A DNA stretch of 64,000 bases from the NCBI GenBank assembly GCA_020698575.1, contig CM036251.1:16470288-16534287 (forward strand), read 5' to 3'. Position numbers and translations under genes: made by a program. Within the stretch, counting starts at the first letter, position 1. Each line of letters opens with the position of its first letter. Of the stretch, positions 1 through 11,205 are shown piece after piece. The notes below the pieces were generated by a model, which searched no databases, was not told where the DNA came from, and saw only the letters and a program-made list of their open reading frames with translations. Origin of the DNA: Bostrychus sinensis (lineage: Eukaryota > Chordata > Actinopteri > Gobiiformes > Eleotridae).

Positions 1-419
1 CTGAACCAAACTACTACTCATACTGCACTGGTGCCAAGTATGTGCTGTTTGGCCTGCGATTACAATGTGTCTATTGCTCCCAAAAACACATTACAGTACA
101 TTGCACTTTAAACAGCAATAGCCTACTGTATTAGTCATGTTTTATGTATTGAAAAGCTACAGTAATAATATGGTAATAGCCACATTTCATCTCTGCTGCA
201 GTATAATATAAAATAGAAGCATTTGGAAAGTGCAGACCTCTGTCAAGTTACATCCAGTAAGTTGTCCTGATCCTCCTCAAAAACTAGTCCTTTGTTTCTT
301 TCTCCAGTGTCTGACATTTGCTTTAGGTTTAATAAAAATCCAACTTTTAGCAAGAGAATTGCTAATTGACAAAATTGGCCCTATGTCGCAATGCTAAAGA
401 ACCCTATAAAAATGTCCTG

Positions 420-565
420 GATACAGACAGTCATCCAGATTTACCCCCCAAAAAATTTAAATGACTATAACCTTTACAATTACACAATACAGTAATACAC
501 AAACAAATTCTCAAACAAATGACACTGACAAAAACATAACCTCTTTGGCAAAGACAAATACCATT
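420..565 (+). repeat. Fragment of dispersed teleost repeat (AACATAACCTC-type end)
   Basis: This segment runs from a 'gatacagacag..atccagat' motif to 'aacataacctctttggcaaag'. The same order of motifs, with diverged spacing, recurs at 20,425-20,605 and 24,815-25,010. I recognise it as a widespread fish repeat tail in which an ATCCAGAT-type motif is followed by cagaca/caaaca runs and 'ataacctccttggc'. It is decayed and non-coding. Confidence 0.5.
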
Positions 566-743
566 TATTATAATTTATTTGAGGTCTGTTTATCTCTCTA
601 TGCCACATGTGCCCAGTGGTGCTATTTTAGTTAAATACATGACTTCTTTCATTTCTGAGTCCTTTTTTAAATGACCCTTTACTTTTTCTTAAGTAAAAAC
701 TAACCCTCATTAATGACAAATGTTTTAGCACTCGCTTCTGTGC

Positions 744-955
744 TACCAGCTGCAGCCACAGTAGTAGTGGTTGTAGTAGTAATGGTAGAATAAGTGGTAA
801 TGGTATTAGAAGTAACTACTTTCTACTTAATCTTTTCTAAAAATTAAATTTTACTCAAGTATTAATTTTGTTGTCTACTTTTATTTCTACTTGAGTAATA
901 TTATTATGAAGTAACAGAACTTTTTCCTGAGTACCTCTGCATACCACAAATTAAG
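744..955. repeat. ACTTGAGTAA-type AT-rich repeat with GTA trinucleotide tract
   Basis: A GTA/GTG-type trinucleotide tract (about 760-810) is followed by a block with the words 'tttactcaagta', 'tctacttgagtaatatta' and 'gaagtaacag'. The same words recur at 3,395-3,495, 4,065-4,400 and 35,650-35,990. The family looks like a decayed non-autonomous DNA transposon common in teleosts. The trinucleotide expansions sit at equivalent places in several copies. Confidence 0.5.
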
Positions 956-2224
956 ATTTAACAACCAAATATTGTTGACCTCACACACTGACAACCCGTT
1001 TTCAGACTTTTTAGCTTTTACATCAAACATAATCATTAGTGTGGACTTTTGATTTCAGGTCAAACAAGATAAAGACAAATAATATGTCATCTTACAATAC
1101 GCATGAAAAATAATAAAACAATACACTAAAAATGCAGTAAAAGAGTTACTGATTGGAGGAGAGCCAGAGTGAAGACAAGAGCATAGTGTGGTATCAGATA
1201 TCTTACGGTTTGTTGGTTTAACAAGTTAGAAATCACTGATCCTGTGGTCAACAATACAAGCTTAGCCACTTGCTCCTAAACACACACAGTCAGCGAATCC
1301 CATTAAGATCCTTGTAAAGTTTCTGCTTTCCTTATTCATGAGCCTGGGTCACTGTCCGTATCCAGTAAAAAGGCCTTATATGATCCATCTGTGTTTGCTT
1401 TGCTGAGCAACAGAATTAATAATTAATGTCCGACAGTAAGTTCATTAGGCTCAATGTAAACACCTCCCACAATAAAAGGGATCTTGCATTAGCCGTGGTG
1501 AGTACATCAGATGTATATTTGTACTACTAGACTTTATGACCAGTCTTGTCTACACATTGATTTAATTGGCTCCTGGTGAGCTGGTGTGTTTTTTAATCAA
1601 ATTGTATCATGCTAAGTGTGAAGTGAGCTCACATTCATCTTCTGCAGTGTACTGACAGTAAAGCATCAGAGCAGCTGGAGACTTCAGTTGCCCAGGTGCA
1701 TTCTGGGTAGTCAGACACCTCGCTGTAATGAGAAAATTGCCAGAAGGCTTGAATGGTCAGAGTTCAGCATTTTAGTGCTAACCGCCTATGCTCCCGGCAG
1801 GTTACACAAAAAACAGGAGTCAGGTAATGACTTTAGTGTACAACACACTGTGTAGTGCTTCAACTTTGTAAATGCTCTCAACACCTGCAGTTGATCTCGA
1901 TAATAACTAGATACTTACGTTAGTCATTACTATTAGTAATTGTCTTACTCATGTGTGTATATTTTAAATATTTTAACACACATTTACTTAGCATTTCTAA
2001 AGCAAATCTGCTTAACAAGAGTCTCAGAACAAGAATCTTTGAACCCTGGTGAGTATTATGCTTGCACCACAACCAGATGGCCCTGGGTTTTATTCCAGGT
2101 TAGATCAGGTTAGAGAAGAGTACTTCTTTTTAATCTCTGGCACAGTATTGCTTCTATTATGCAAGATATTAAGACTGGCTTTAGGATTGTCATTGTACAT
2201 TGTTGTTGTTTTTTTAGCCGTTTT

Positions 2225-2470
2225 CCAAGTTATAATGTTGTTTCTACCTCAAAAACATACCTGGAGTAGTACTTTGTTTTCTTCACATATGTTTGAGTAA
2301 TGCTGTGCACTGCTGCCATCTCTTTCCTTGAGAGCTTAAACACTCAGTCTCACCGTTCTATGTAGACGCTTGAAACCAGGAAGAGCTCCTGTGTTTCTAA
2401 ATCCCACAGTCAGTCTGCGGACTCCGGACTCATTTTGATCATTTCTTAAATGCTTAAATTGCCATAACTA
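2225..2470 (+). repeat. Dispersed repeat, copy 1 (ACATACCTGGAGT family)
   Basis: This segment shares the words 'gttataatgttgtt', 'tcaaaaacatacctggagt' and 'ttttgctt/ttttcttcac' with 14,378-14,600. The family is non-coding and I recognise it as a common dispersed repeat of teleosts. The two copies are strongly diverged. Confidence 0.5.
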
Positions 2471-3366
2471 CAAAGCAGTAAGTTCATTTGTTGATCTGTT
2501 AGTGCCATGTTGCTCGTGCTAAACAGCCATTTTATGTTCTGTCCAGTCCCCACTATTGCCAGAAGGGGGTGACATACACCTAATCCAAGCGTTCTCTGCA
2601 AAGTCAAAGTTCACAGCTCCCCAAAAGAAGAGGTTTCCCATACATATGTATACATTAAAGGTGTACAAAACTATTTAAAAAAAGCCTGAAAACAGCATCA
2701 CAAAGGACCTTTCCGTTGTGAAGGACATACTGGCGATGCAGTGACATACAAATTATTTGGTCAGTAGGGAAAAAGAGCATGGAAAATGGGCAAGCGTAAC
2801 TTTTGAATGACTCTGACATAGTGATGTATTGACATCTGGTTCAAAGCAGTACAAAACTAGTGGTGGACTTCAAGCACTTAAAGCTTTCTTGGACTCCTGA
2901 TGAATACTCCATTAAGCCCCAAACTGAACCACATGCACTCATTCACAACAACCCCAAGCCAACTATTAGAATTATATATTTAGTATTCCAAGCCATGGCT
3001 TTTATCGACCAATGCCAGTTGGTGGGAATCTGTAAACCTCTTGATGTTAACAGCGTTGATTGCAGTGGCAGGCTGCTGGACAACTAAAGAAAGTGAAGAG
3101 GAGGTGTATCACAGTCATTTGTTCAGAGCTCACTATGAGCCCACCTTGAGGCTTAAGGGCACTATTCTATTTTATTACAGCAGCTTACAGATCTGGACAG
3201 GTTTATGATTCATGGCTTTTGACTTGATAATACTTTTCAGACCATTTGATAGAGCAGAGTACTGTAATGAAAAATACGATGGAGGAGGCGTGGCTACAGT
3301 CATTGAAAATAATTGCCTTTGGTTCTAATCGACTTTGGTGTCAAAAAGTTCAATAAGAAGTGAACA

Positions 3367-4400
3367 GTGAAGTACTCCAAATCAAGAACTTTACTTAAAA
3401 ATATTACAACTCAAGTAGAAGTAAAAGTACTCACTGCTACCTACTACCTACTTCTACTAATACTATTATTGTTACTGCTACTACTACTAATCTTGTGTAA
3501 ACCAAAATTGTGAACCTATAGTTCAATTAAAGAGTTTTATGGTCCAGAGACCAATGTTACACCAAAGCCCAGAGATGTGTGCTCAGTTAAGGAGACTGTA
3601 CAGTTCCACTCTGTCCCCGAGGAAGAGCGAAATGTTGTCTGTGTGATCTGAATGACACTGAAAAAAAAAAAGTTTTATTGTCCCTTATACCTTGATTTAA
3701 CAAGTTAGCTGTTCTGTAAGATGTTGGATGTCGGCCTAGATTTGTTTTTTATGTCAGATGAAGACAGACTTCAGTTTCTGTTTGAGTTAAATGTATTTCA
3801 TTAGCACAGTTTGTGTTAAATGTTTGACACTTGCGTAAGAGGACACTCTAAGTTTGACTGATGTCTGTCTGCCCATGGTTTTGATTGTTAGTGTCTTGTA
3901 ACCCCATGCAGGCTGGGCACCTATTACAGTGCCTGACACAAAATAATAATTGCTTACTAACTTACTTGCTTCTTAACTATCACTACGGTTATCACTACAA
4001 CTATTCTATTACTACCTCTATTGCTATTACTAAACCACTGACGTCAACAAGTAAAAGAAAAGTATGTTAAAAGTGTTATAACTCAAATAGAAGTAAAAGT
4101 ACTCAACTAAAGTATTACTTGAATAAAAGTATTGAGTGTATAGTGTACTTACAGTAGGTGGAAAATACCTCTACTCTGTACTACAACTACTACTATTGCT
4201 GCTGCTACAACTAGATTTAATACTACTGCTACTGATACAACTATTTTGACAACTATCACTGTTACTACTATTGTTATTACTACTTCTATCACTGCTGCTA
4301 CCCCTATTACTACTGCCCCTGAGTTAAGTAAAAATTTTCCTCAAAAAATACAGTAAAAGTATGTTTTAAAAGTATCTAGTTACTATCCAGCTCTAGTGAC
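3367..4400. repeat. ACTTGAGTAA-type repeats with (ACT/ATT)n trinucleotide tracts
   Basis: Two blocks share 'caagtagaagtaaaagtactca' / 'caaatagaagtaaaagtactca' type sequence (near 3,411 and 4,083). Each is followed by a degenerate (ACT/ATT/GCT) trinucleotide tract, 3,430-3,490 and 4,165-4,320. A further tract occupies about 3,960-4,030. The block ends near 4,400 with 'agtatctagttactatccagctctag'-like sequence, which looks like a transposon end. No coding potential is seen. Confidence 0.5.
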
Positions 4401-5339
4401 CTGCTCACTTATTGCATCAACTTCAGCTGCCTTTTATTAACTATACTACTACAATATCTGTGCCCTTCTGAGCTCTGCTTTTTCAAGACAAAAGTTCTTT
4501 CTATCTATTAAGATATCCCTTGGTACATTTAAGAGAAGGTCACATTTTAAGTGAATGTGGAGACATCACAGAAGCTCAAATGTCACTGGGAATAATATCA
4601 CCCTTTCTGCCCTAAACAAAAATGCAGAATGAGAAAGTAGAACAGTCCATCTGCATGGACCACAAAAAAGGACCAGGCGCCCAGTTGCAAAGATAGGCAA
4701 TACATCAATGTCAGGTTGGTCGCCATTTTTAAATCACATCTCTCTTCCTATATGCATGAACACTGATAGTATCTTCCATTTAACACAAGTCAAGCATTTG
4801 AGATGTTAGAAAAGAAACTGTTTTTTGGAACAGGAACATATTTTGGGGGATTTAGAGATATGAGTTTGAGGTTTGATATGCAAATTTCACCTTGAAGCAA
4901 TACTGGAGGATTGTTTCTTGTTCAGGAATAATTACCTCCAGTGCCCTTGAGCATTAAGCTGCGCAGGTGTGATGTCTTCTCTGCTATAGGGAATAAGAAA
5001 ACAAAGAGGTCTACTACAGTGTATGAGAAGCAGTACAGGCTTCTGGAGGGCTGCACCAGGCATGTTTCAGACTGATTGGAGTACACAGCCAGTGCAGAGT
5101 GGAGTATCTATCTCATTAGGTTAAGTGCATGTGATTTTGTTTAGGCCAGCATTTTATATGGCATCATTTACTCTACTCCTTATCATTTAAATTATACTAG
5201 ATCTATCATATTCAGTCTGAAAACTGGACCATTAATCATCACTATCCAACCCTCTGGCTATTAGAGTCCAACTACTGATGTCAAAGATGCAATACATTGT
5301 ATATGTCAGAAATTTTTTTTTTTTTTTCATTCATTCAAA

Positions 5340-5458
5340 AAATGTTTTCCTTTTGTTTTTTAGTGGGGGTCAAGGATGGTGGGAACCTATTCCAGCAACT
5401 ATGGGCCTTAGGCAGGGTAGACCCTGGATAATGGACGATTATTCACAGGGCTGACACA
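5340..5458 (+). repeat. Left half of a split dispersed repeat
   Basis: The words 'gtgggaacctattccagcaact', 'gggcc', 'aggcagggtagaccctgg' and 'cagggctgacaca' mark a very common teleost repeat, also present at 50,785-50,882. The usual continuation of this repeat ('ttacagtctccaatc..catgcatgtctttgga..gtgggaggaagcc') is found 880 bases further on, at 6,358-6,480. The copy was therefore split by later insertions. Confidence 0.65.
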
Positions 5459-5460
5459 TA

Positions 5461-5712
5461 CCACCAATCAGGCATAACATTATGACCACTGACAAGTAAA
5501 GGGAATAACAGATTATCTCTTGTGGCACATGTTTGTGGGTGGGATGTTTGTATTAGGCAGCGAATGAACATTTTGTCCTCAAAGTTGATGTGTTAGAAGC
5601 AGGAAGAATAAGGGCCAAATTGTGATGGCTCGACTGCTGGATCATTTCCAAAACAGCACCTCTGGGGTGTTCCCAGTCTGCAGTGGTCAGTACCTATCAA
5701 AAGTGGTACAAG
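5461..5712 (+). mobile_element. Truncated relic of a Tc1-like transposon
   Basis: The segment begins with a terminal repeat containing 'aggcataacattatgaccac', preceded by TA. It runs through a stretch equivalent to the transposase start region, with motifs such as 'gtgatggctcgactgctgg' and 'gtcagtacctatcaaaagtgg'. I recognise these from a widespread fish Tc1 family, and two other relics of it lie at 10,849 and 12,031. The copy is full of indels and is cut off at about 5,712, where LINE-like sequence begins. It is not functional. Confidence 0.65.
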
Positions 5713-5724
5713 TAAGCACCTCCT

Positions 5725-6335
5725 CAGCTGCCTTTGTCATCCTCCCAAAAGACTTCATTATCTTTCACGACTTTCTTTGCACGTCGAGCAATACTTAAGT
5801 GGAAATCCCCTCAACCTCCTTCTTATGTCCACTGGATTTGGGACGTCCTTCATTTTCTTAAGCTGGAAAATATTCGGCTCACTCTAAAAGACTCCCCTGC
5901 TACATTTTCTGAAGTTTGGAACCCTCTGTTTCAGGCTCTTAGGAAAATTAGTTTTCCCTGTTTTCCGGATTAAGTGATAATTACAAATGAGATGTATGTT
6001 GGTGGTGACAATATTATTGATCTGGTATAGTAATTTAATAATGAGTCAGAATTTTTGCTACCCCTCGCACTTGTATTTATGATTTGTTTAGTTTTTTCTT
6101 CTTTTAACGTGTATATCATGTTTGTTGTCCACTGGTCTAATTACTATTATCATTGTTAGGATCAGTGGAGCTGGAGTTGTTCTGGTTGTTCTGACTTTAT
6201 GGTATATACATTGGTACACAATGTATATACCATTATTTTATTTTTATTTATTTTTTTGCTTTTTTGTTTGTTTGTTTGTTTTTTACCTTGTAGCTTGAAA
6301 AAAAAAACAACAACAACAAAACAAAATTAGAAGAA
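5725..6335 (+). pseudogene. 3' fragment of an L1/Tx1-type LINE
   Basis: An open frame at 5,734-5,973 encodes a peptide with 'ILKWKSPQPPSYVHWI', 'FLKLENIRLTLKDS' and 'FSEVWNPLF'. This resembles the extreme C-terminus of the ORF2 (reverse transcriptase) protein of fish L1/Tx1-clade elements, where short motifs of W, K-L-E-K and W-P-F type precede the stop. The stop is followed by about 350 bases of T-rich sequence ending in an A-rich tail (6,297-6,335), as expected of a LINE 3' UTR. Only the last ~80 codons are present, so this is a 5'-truncated dead copy. The family assignment is from memory of the motif pattern. Confidence 0.55.
6199..6233. repeat. Perfect 15-bp hairpin, 5-nt loop
   Basis: The arms 6,199-6,213 and 6,219-6,233 are exact reverse complements ('atggtatatacattg' and 'caatgtatataccat'), separated by 'gtaca'. 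It lies in the 3' non-coding part of the LINE fragment. Confidence 0.85.
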
Positions 6336-6340
6336 AAAAG

Positions 6341-6480
6341 ATGACCACTCTTAGAGGCATTTACAGTCTCCAATCCACCAAACACATGCATGTCTTTGGA
6401 CAGTGGGAGGAAGCCATGCAGACTCTATTCAGAGAGTCGTCTGGCTCAAGGATCAAACCCACAACCTTATTGCCGAGGAG
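6341..6480 (+). repeat. Right half of the split dispersed repeat
   Basis: The words 'ttacagtctccaatccacc', 'cacatgcatgtctttggaca' and 'gtgggaggaagcc' followed by 'gatcaaacccacaacctt' are the downstream part of the repeat whose upstream part is at 5,340-5,458. Together they bracket the Tc1 relic and the LINE fragment. Confidence 0.65.
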
Positions 6481-6781
6481 CAGGAGCACTAACGTTTTCA
6501 AAACTCTTTTTCTATTAATTTTCTGGTCATGCAGTCAAGTATGCATGTAATACTGCTAAACATTTTTTCTGCGTGCCTTACCAATTCTTTATCACCTTTC
6601 CCATGTATCATTTTGGACTGATATTGCATATTACACACAGCTACACAGTGCAACCAGGTGCACAAAGCAGATATTAGACCAGCTCTGCTTTTCTTGATAA
6701 ATTAAGGTGACTGTAAGGGACTATGCATATAAATGATATGGACAATATTTTATCTTATTGTACTTGCCAATCCCCCTCACC

Positions 6782-6887
6782 ACCAACACACGGACACACA
6801 CACACACACACACAGACACACGCACACACACACAGACACACATAAACACACAGACCCACACAGGGAGACAGACAGACAGACAGACAA
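6782..6887. repeat. Microsatellite (CA)n followed by (GACA)n
   Basis: This is an imperfect CA repeat with GA and TA interruptions (6,782-6,865), passing into 'gagacagacagacagacagaca'. It is visible directly. Confidence 0.95.
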
Positions 6888-6889
6888 GC

Positions 6890-8084
6890 TTACCTAATGT
6901 CACCATAAAAAGGTTTTGTAAGTATATTGTAAATTAGGCTCCATTCAACAGTGAAGGCTGAATGGCTGGGCTAATATTTCTTTTGATGATCAGAAGCACA
7001 CAGAGACCTGATAGCCATTCATGTGAGCTCACAATGTTGGACTAATGCATCACATTCATTTCACCGGTGATCCAAAGAGCTTAATATTCTCTTCAAATAT
7101 GAGAACCCATATGTCATTTCCTATGTTTGGTCCTTTTTGATGGAAATCTTTTCACACAAAAGATGTTTGCACACAGTGGTATCTGAACATTTGCTATGGT
7201 CAAAAACATATTAAAAGTGATAAACACAAGAGAAAAAAATCAGACCTATTTTGTGCAAGGTACATTATACAAGCTTCACTTCTGTGCTTTAATATTGAAT
7301 TACAAAACTCTTTCATAAAATATTAATTCATTGCATTGTATTAAATAGAGAGGACAATGTGGGTTTTAATTTTTTTTATAGTCACTATTCAGGATTCTGT
7401 TCTTGCTACCATTTTATTGACTAATTTCTGGAGATCAAGAAATCACTTCTTACCAAGGGAAGTGGTTAATGACATTTATTGACCAAAAGTAATAAAGAGA
7501 TGGTCTTTGAATATTGAATATGCAGATTAACCAATAATAAATAAACAGAATATATAATGAAATTAGCAAATTAACTCAATGAAAATGTATAGAAAAAAAT
7601 GTTTTTTTTTTAAATGTATCTGAAGGGATGTATAAAGGTCATGGGTGGGCTTAAGTTAAATTAATATTAGTGTATTTTGCAAAGTCTGTGAGCTGTTTCT
7701 AGGCAATATGTGGTCTGGTAGAGGTGCAGCACAAATATCCATGGATGGTTCTGGGTCTAGGACAGACAAGTCCAACTGGAGCCAGCCATGTGATCTAGAG
7801 ATTTTTCTTTGGCTCTGGAGGACATGAAGCTGCTCTCTCGGGCAGAGGATGGGCTGTTGGCATCTCTTTGTGAATCATTTGCAAATTGTAATTTAAAGTC
7901 TATTGCCACACACTTTTACAAGTGGCATTTTACAGGCAAAACAGTTCAAAGCTTCATGCTATTTGAGGTCTGAACCTAAATGAACAAAATTATAAACATA
8001 ATTTGGGTACACAAATATTTTGTGCAACATACGTATGTGTCAAACCTGCAGAGAATAATAATGTATTTACAAAGAGATAGGTAG
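6890..8084. other. Non-coding stretch, nothing recognised
   Basis: AT-rich sequence with no substantial open frame, no clear repeat boundary and no recognisable RNA gene. Confidence 0.5.
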
Positions 8085-8230
8085 GTAGTCTTTATTGTCC
8101 CCATAGGGAAATTTGTCCTCTGTATTTGACCCATCCTTCAGTGCCATTGGGGCAACCTGTCAGAAGCAGTGGGCGACTGCAGTGCAGCACCCGGGGAACC
8201 ATCTCCAGATCTGTGCCAGGATCTTGGTCA
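8085..8230 (+). repeat. Dispersed repeat fragment (TCTTTATTGTCCCC type)
   Basis: The order of motifs 'gtctttattgtcccc', 'gggaaatttgtcctctg', 'atttgacccatccttcagtg' and 'agcagtgggcgactgcagtg' followed by 'cacccggggaacc' is that of a common teleost dispersed repeat. It is a single fragment of about 145 bp with no coding capacity. Confidence 0.6.
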
Positions 8231-10846
8231 GTCATGCCTAGCTGTAGGATTAGCCTTTTATTCCTAATTTTACTTCATACATAGCACATCTTGTTAACTA
8301 CAATGTCACTGTCCAATGTATTTTTAATCCATGGAGATTCAGTGACCATCTTCTGGCGTAGCAGTGGACTACTCAAGAATATGTCTCCTGCATCGAAGCT
8401 AAATGTAAAATAGGCTCCACAGGCCACTGAAAAATAAGAGGCAATAAATTCCCTCTCCCATCGTATCAACAAGAATATAGAGCATGATGAACATGCCAAA
8501 CTGCATGACCTTCGGCGAGACTGAGCCTGTGCCATATGACTGTGTATCACACTGCAAATTTACACTGCTGCCTCCTCATTCTCAAATGCCATCCATGCTG
8601 TAGAGCCTTAATGGTTCACATTTCACCAGGCCTGTCAAAGACTATGGCCACAACCACAAAACACACACCTATTTCTCTGCTGAGACTGTTGGCTGGTTGT
8701 ATACTGTACGTCAAGCAGACACTCCACCCCCTGAGGAAGAAGAAACTCCATGCCACATCTTTGCTTCAGTCACTTTTGGTGTATAAAAGACATAAAAACA
8801 ATCTACAGGGTGCAGTGTTGTTATAACAGTGGGTAGGTGCTGATACAGTGTACCAGCAGGAAAACAAAATTGTCATTCAGTGCTAAATGAGATTGAAACT
8901 GTGCGAATTGAATTTATTTGTCACATCTGTTTGATCCTCAGTCCTTGAGAAACCACATCAGACTCATCAAAAACCTTCTCCCATGTGATCCGCAACTTTG
9001 TGTCTGGAGACTATTTTTGATTCCACAACCTGTTACAAAAAATAAAGCATTGATATTTTCCAGGAGATATCTTTGTATTGGTGTGTCTCAGCCATCCAGG
9101 TATTATACTTGGAGGCCAACAACGTGTTTGTGTTTTGACCTTTTGTTTTCCGAATCCACAATCTTTTGAAAACATGTTTTGGTCTCACAGCGAGGAGCAG
9201 CTCTGCACTCGTGTAAACTGTAAAGACAGCACACTCAATGAAAATGATGACATAAAATCCCCAATCTGAACAGTGATTGGCTGTCTGTCGACCACATGTC
9301 AGCAGATCATCCATTGCAAACTACAAGGCTTTTATGTCTCATACATTCATATTTAGTCCAGTAACTGTCAGTAATTTCTGTGTAAGTACTTACTTTTATT
9401 TAGGCTTTTATCAGAATTGCTCCATAAAAAACACAAAATCTTAAAGTTGTTGAGAAGTTACAGACTGGAACTATGTTTTCTTCTGCTGTTTACTCACTGT
9501 TTGGTGTAGAACATTTGCGGGGCCCACAGTGCTGTTTGCTGGACAAATACAGGTACATATACGACAGTTTATTCACACCTATTACCATTTTCTTCACAAC
9601 AGCTATTTTTGTAAATGTGAATCTGAGCCGACATATGTTTTTCTGGCCAGCGTTGTTGTGTAAATGGGCCCAAAACCTTTCACTATGGTTAAAATCGGCT
9701 TTATCTTTTTATATAAAGAGCTTTCTCTGCTTGCAACTAGATACTTTTTATCCCAGTCCCAAGCCTGGATAAATAGAGAGGGTACAGTCAAGGACAGCAT
9801 CAATATGCTATTCACTGCACACTGGGAGGTAGATGTGGTGACCCCAGAAGGGAAAAGACAAAAAGAACAAAGAAGATGTAGATTTAAATGACTATATAAT
9901 GCTATGGTCTTATAGCTATGACCAGATAATTTCACAAGAATTCAGTAGGGCTGGGCTAAAAAGCATGCGTAAGAATAAATTCATAATATTAGCATACTAT
10001 AGCAATATCAGGTCATAGTGGTTTTCTGAAGATACATTTTACAGCCACAGTGTTCTTCCAAAGTTTGGACCATCAGTATACAAAAAAATAACTTTTTAAA
10101 TAGTGAAACAACTGTATACTGTATCATAGCAAACATTCCTGAACTCCAGTTGCCCTCCTTCCAGTTGCAGTCTCTCGTGTCTCTTTAGATGTTTCTGCAT
10201 TGCCTGAAAACAACACATTGTCCTATTCAATTCCCTGAACGCCCAGCGGTGAGCTTCACACATCACATTTGTAACACTCATGAATTATTTTATAATCTCT
10301 GCCTTCATGGTTTCCTTCCCCAATCTCTCTCATTATACAGGCGTGAGTGATTGTCAGCTTACTCTTTGACACTCTGGCACTTCACTTTGCTTGATATAGA
10401 GTCAACCACACAGCAATATCCCTCCTTGTGGTCTTTGATGGAAGGCCATAAAATATTAATTTCTCAACAGCTGTCTGGAGCTCTGGGTTTTCTGACGTGG
10501 GATGCCATTCTTCTAATAATCTTCCAGGGTTTGTCTCATTTGAGTGTCCCTGTTGAGGTGCCTGTAATCTCCTTCATTATTAATCTCACGGAGCACAAAT
10601 GTCATGCCGCCAGACTCAGAGCGCACCAGGCATCATTTAATTCTTGTTTACCCGGCTTCCCCTATCTGCTCTGTGAAGCCGCTCACTCCGTGCCTTCCCC
10701 CTGAAGAATAGTCTTTTCATTCAGGAGAGAGGGGAATTTGCATGGAGATCTATACAAGCTTCTCACACCACACACCAGCCGGCTTATCATTACCCTAATG
10801 GATCACAGCAGCCATTGTACCTGGCATCTCTTTGCAAATGTGGGTA
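8231..10846. other. Non-coding stretch with one repeat fragment
   Basis: Several 60-110-codon frames occur on both strands here (for example about 9,473-9,935), but they overlap one another, lack conserved motifs and look like chance frames. One dispersed repeat lies at 9,735-9,885. About 10,600-10,780 is less AT-rich than its surroundings and without evident repeats, so it could be conserved non-coding DNA; that is untested. Confidence 0.45.
9735..9885 (+). repeat. Dispersed repeat (GACCCCAGAAGGGA family), copy 1
   Basis: The motifs 'ggataaatagagagggt', 'gtcaaggacagcatc' and 'gtgaccccagaagggaaaagac' match a very common fish repeat whose consensus has 'taaatagagagggt..caggaagggcatc..tggcgaccccg'. 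Related copies are at 26,685-26,865 (same strand) and, reversed, at 14,935-15,060 and 63,150-63,260. It is non-coding. Confidence 0.6.
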
Positions 10847-10848
10847 TA

Positions 10849-11203
10849 CAGCGGTCAGGCATAACATTATGACCACCTGCCCAATATTGGTGGTCATAGT
10901 GTCATGTGGCCACCAAATATGAACTGTGTATTCTGAGACCTTTCTATCAGAACCAGACAAATACTGAACATTGCAGATCAGGGAGCTTTGGAGATGCTTT
11001 GACCCAGTCTTCTAGCCATTATAATCTGGCTTTTGTCAAACTCTCTCAAACCCTTACGCTTGCCCGTTTTTCCTGCTTCTAACATGTTAACTTTGAGGAC
11101 AAAATGCTCACTTGCTGCCTAATATATCAGCTGCCACAAGGAAAAGATAATCTGTGTTACTCACTTTACCTTTGAGTGGTCATAATGTTATGCCTGATGG
11201 ATG
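10849..11203. mobile_element. Short non-autonomous Tc1 derivative (MITE) with TA target duplication
   Basis: Exact 22-bp inverted repeats occupy 10,855-10,876 and 11,176-11,197 (core 'aggcataacattatgaccac'). Extending outward, both ends reach a TA dinucleotide (10,847-10,848 and 11,204-11,205), the expected Tc1/mariner target duplication. Read on the minus strand, the interior carries diverged pieces of the same Tc1 transposase gene seen at 5,461 and 12,031, including 'gttctgatagaaaggt', joined by an internal deletion. With about 355 bp and no open frame it could only have moved with transposase supplied in trans. Confidence 0.75.
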
Positions 11204-11205
11204 TA

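Larger units (their letters stand above)
1..5339. other. Intergenic DNA, repeat-rich, no gene recognised
   Basis: No open frame in this stretch resembles a known protein; the longest are under 85 codons and lack any conserved motif. It contains fragments of several dispersed repeats (listed separately), degenerate trinucleotide tracts and short A or T runs. By synteny this would be the intergenic region beyond the 3' end of gxylt1. That placement is inference. Confidence 0.6.

Noticed and set aside
5734..5973. A cellular gene for the 79-codon frame
   Set aside because: The peptide resembles the end of LINE ORF2 and is followed by an A-rich tail among other transposon relics.
6782..6887. A CRISPR array or other spaced repeat array
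   Set aside because: It is a simple CA/GACA microsatellite. No spaced direct repeats of CRISPR type occur anywhere in the window, and the DNA is from a vertebrate.
9473..9935. Overlapping 75-110-codon frames on both strands
   Set aside because: They are mutually overlapping, compositionally ordinary and partly within a dispersed repeat.
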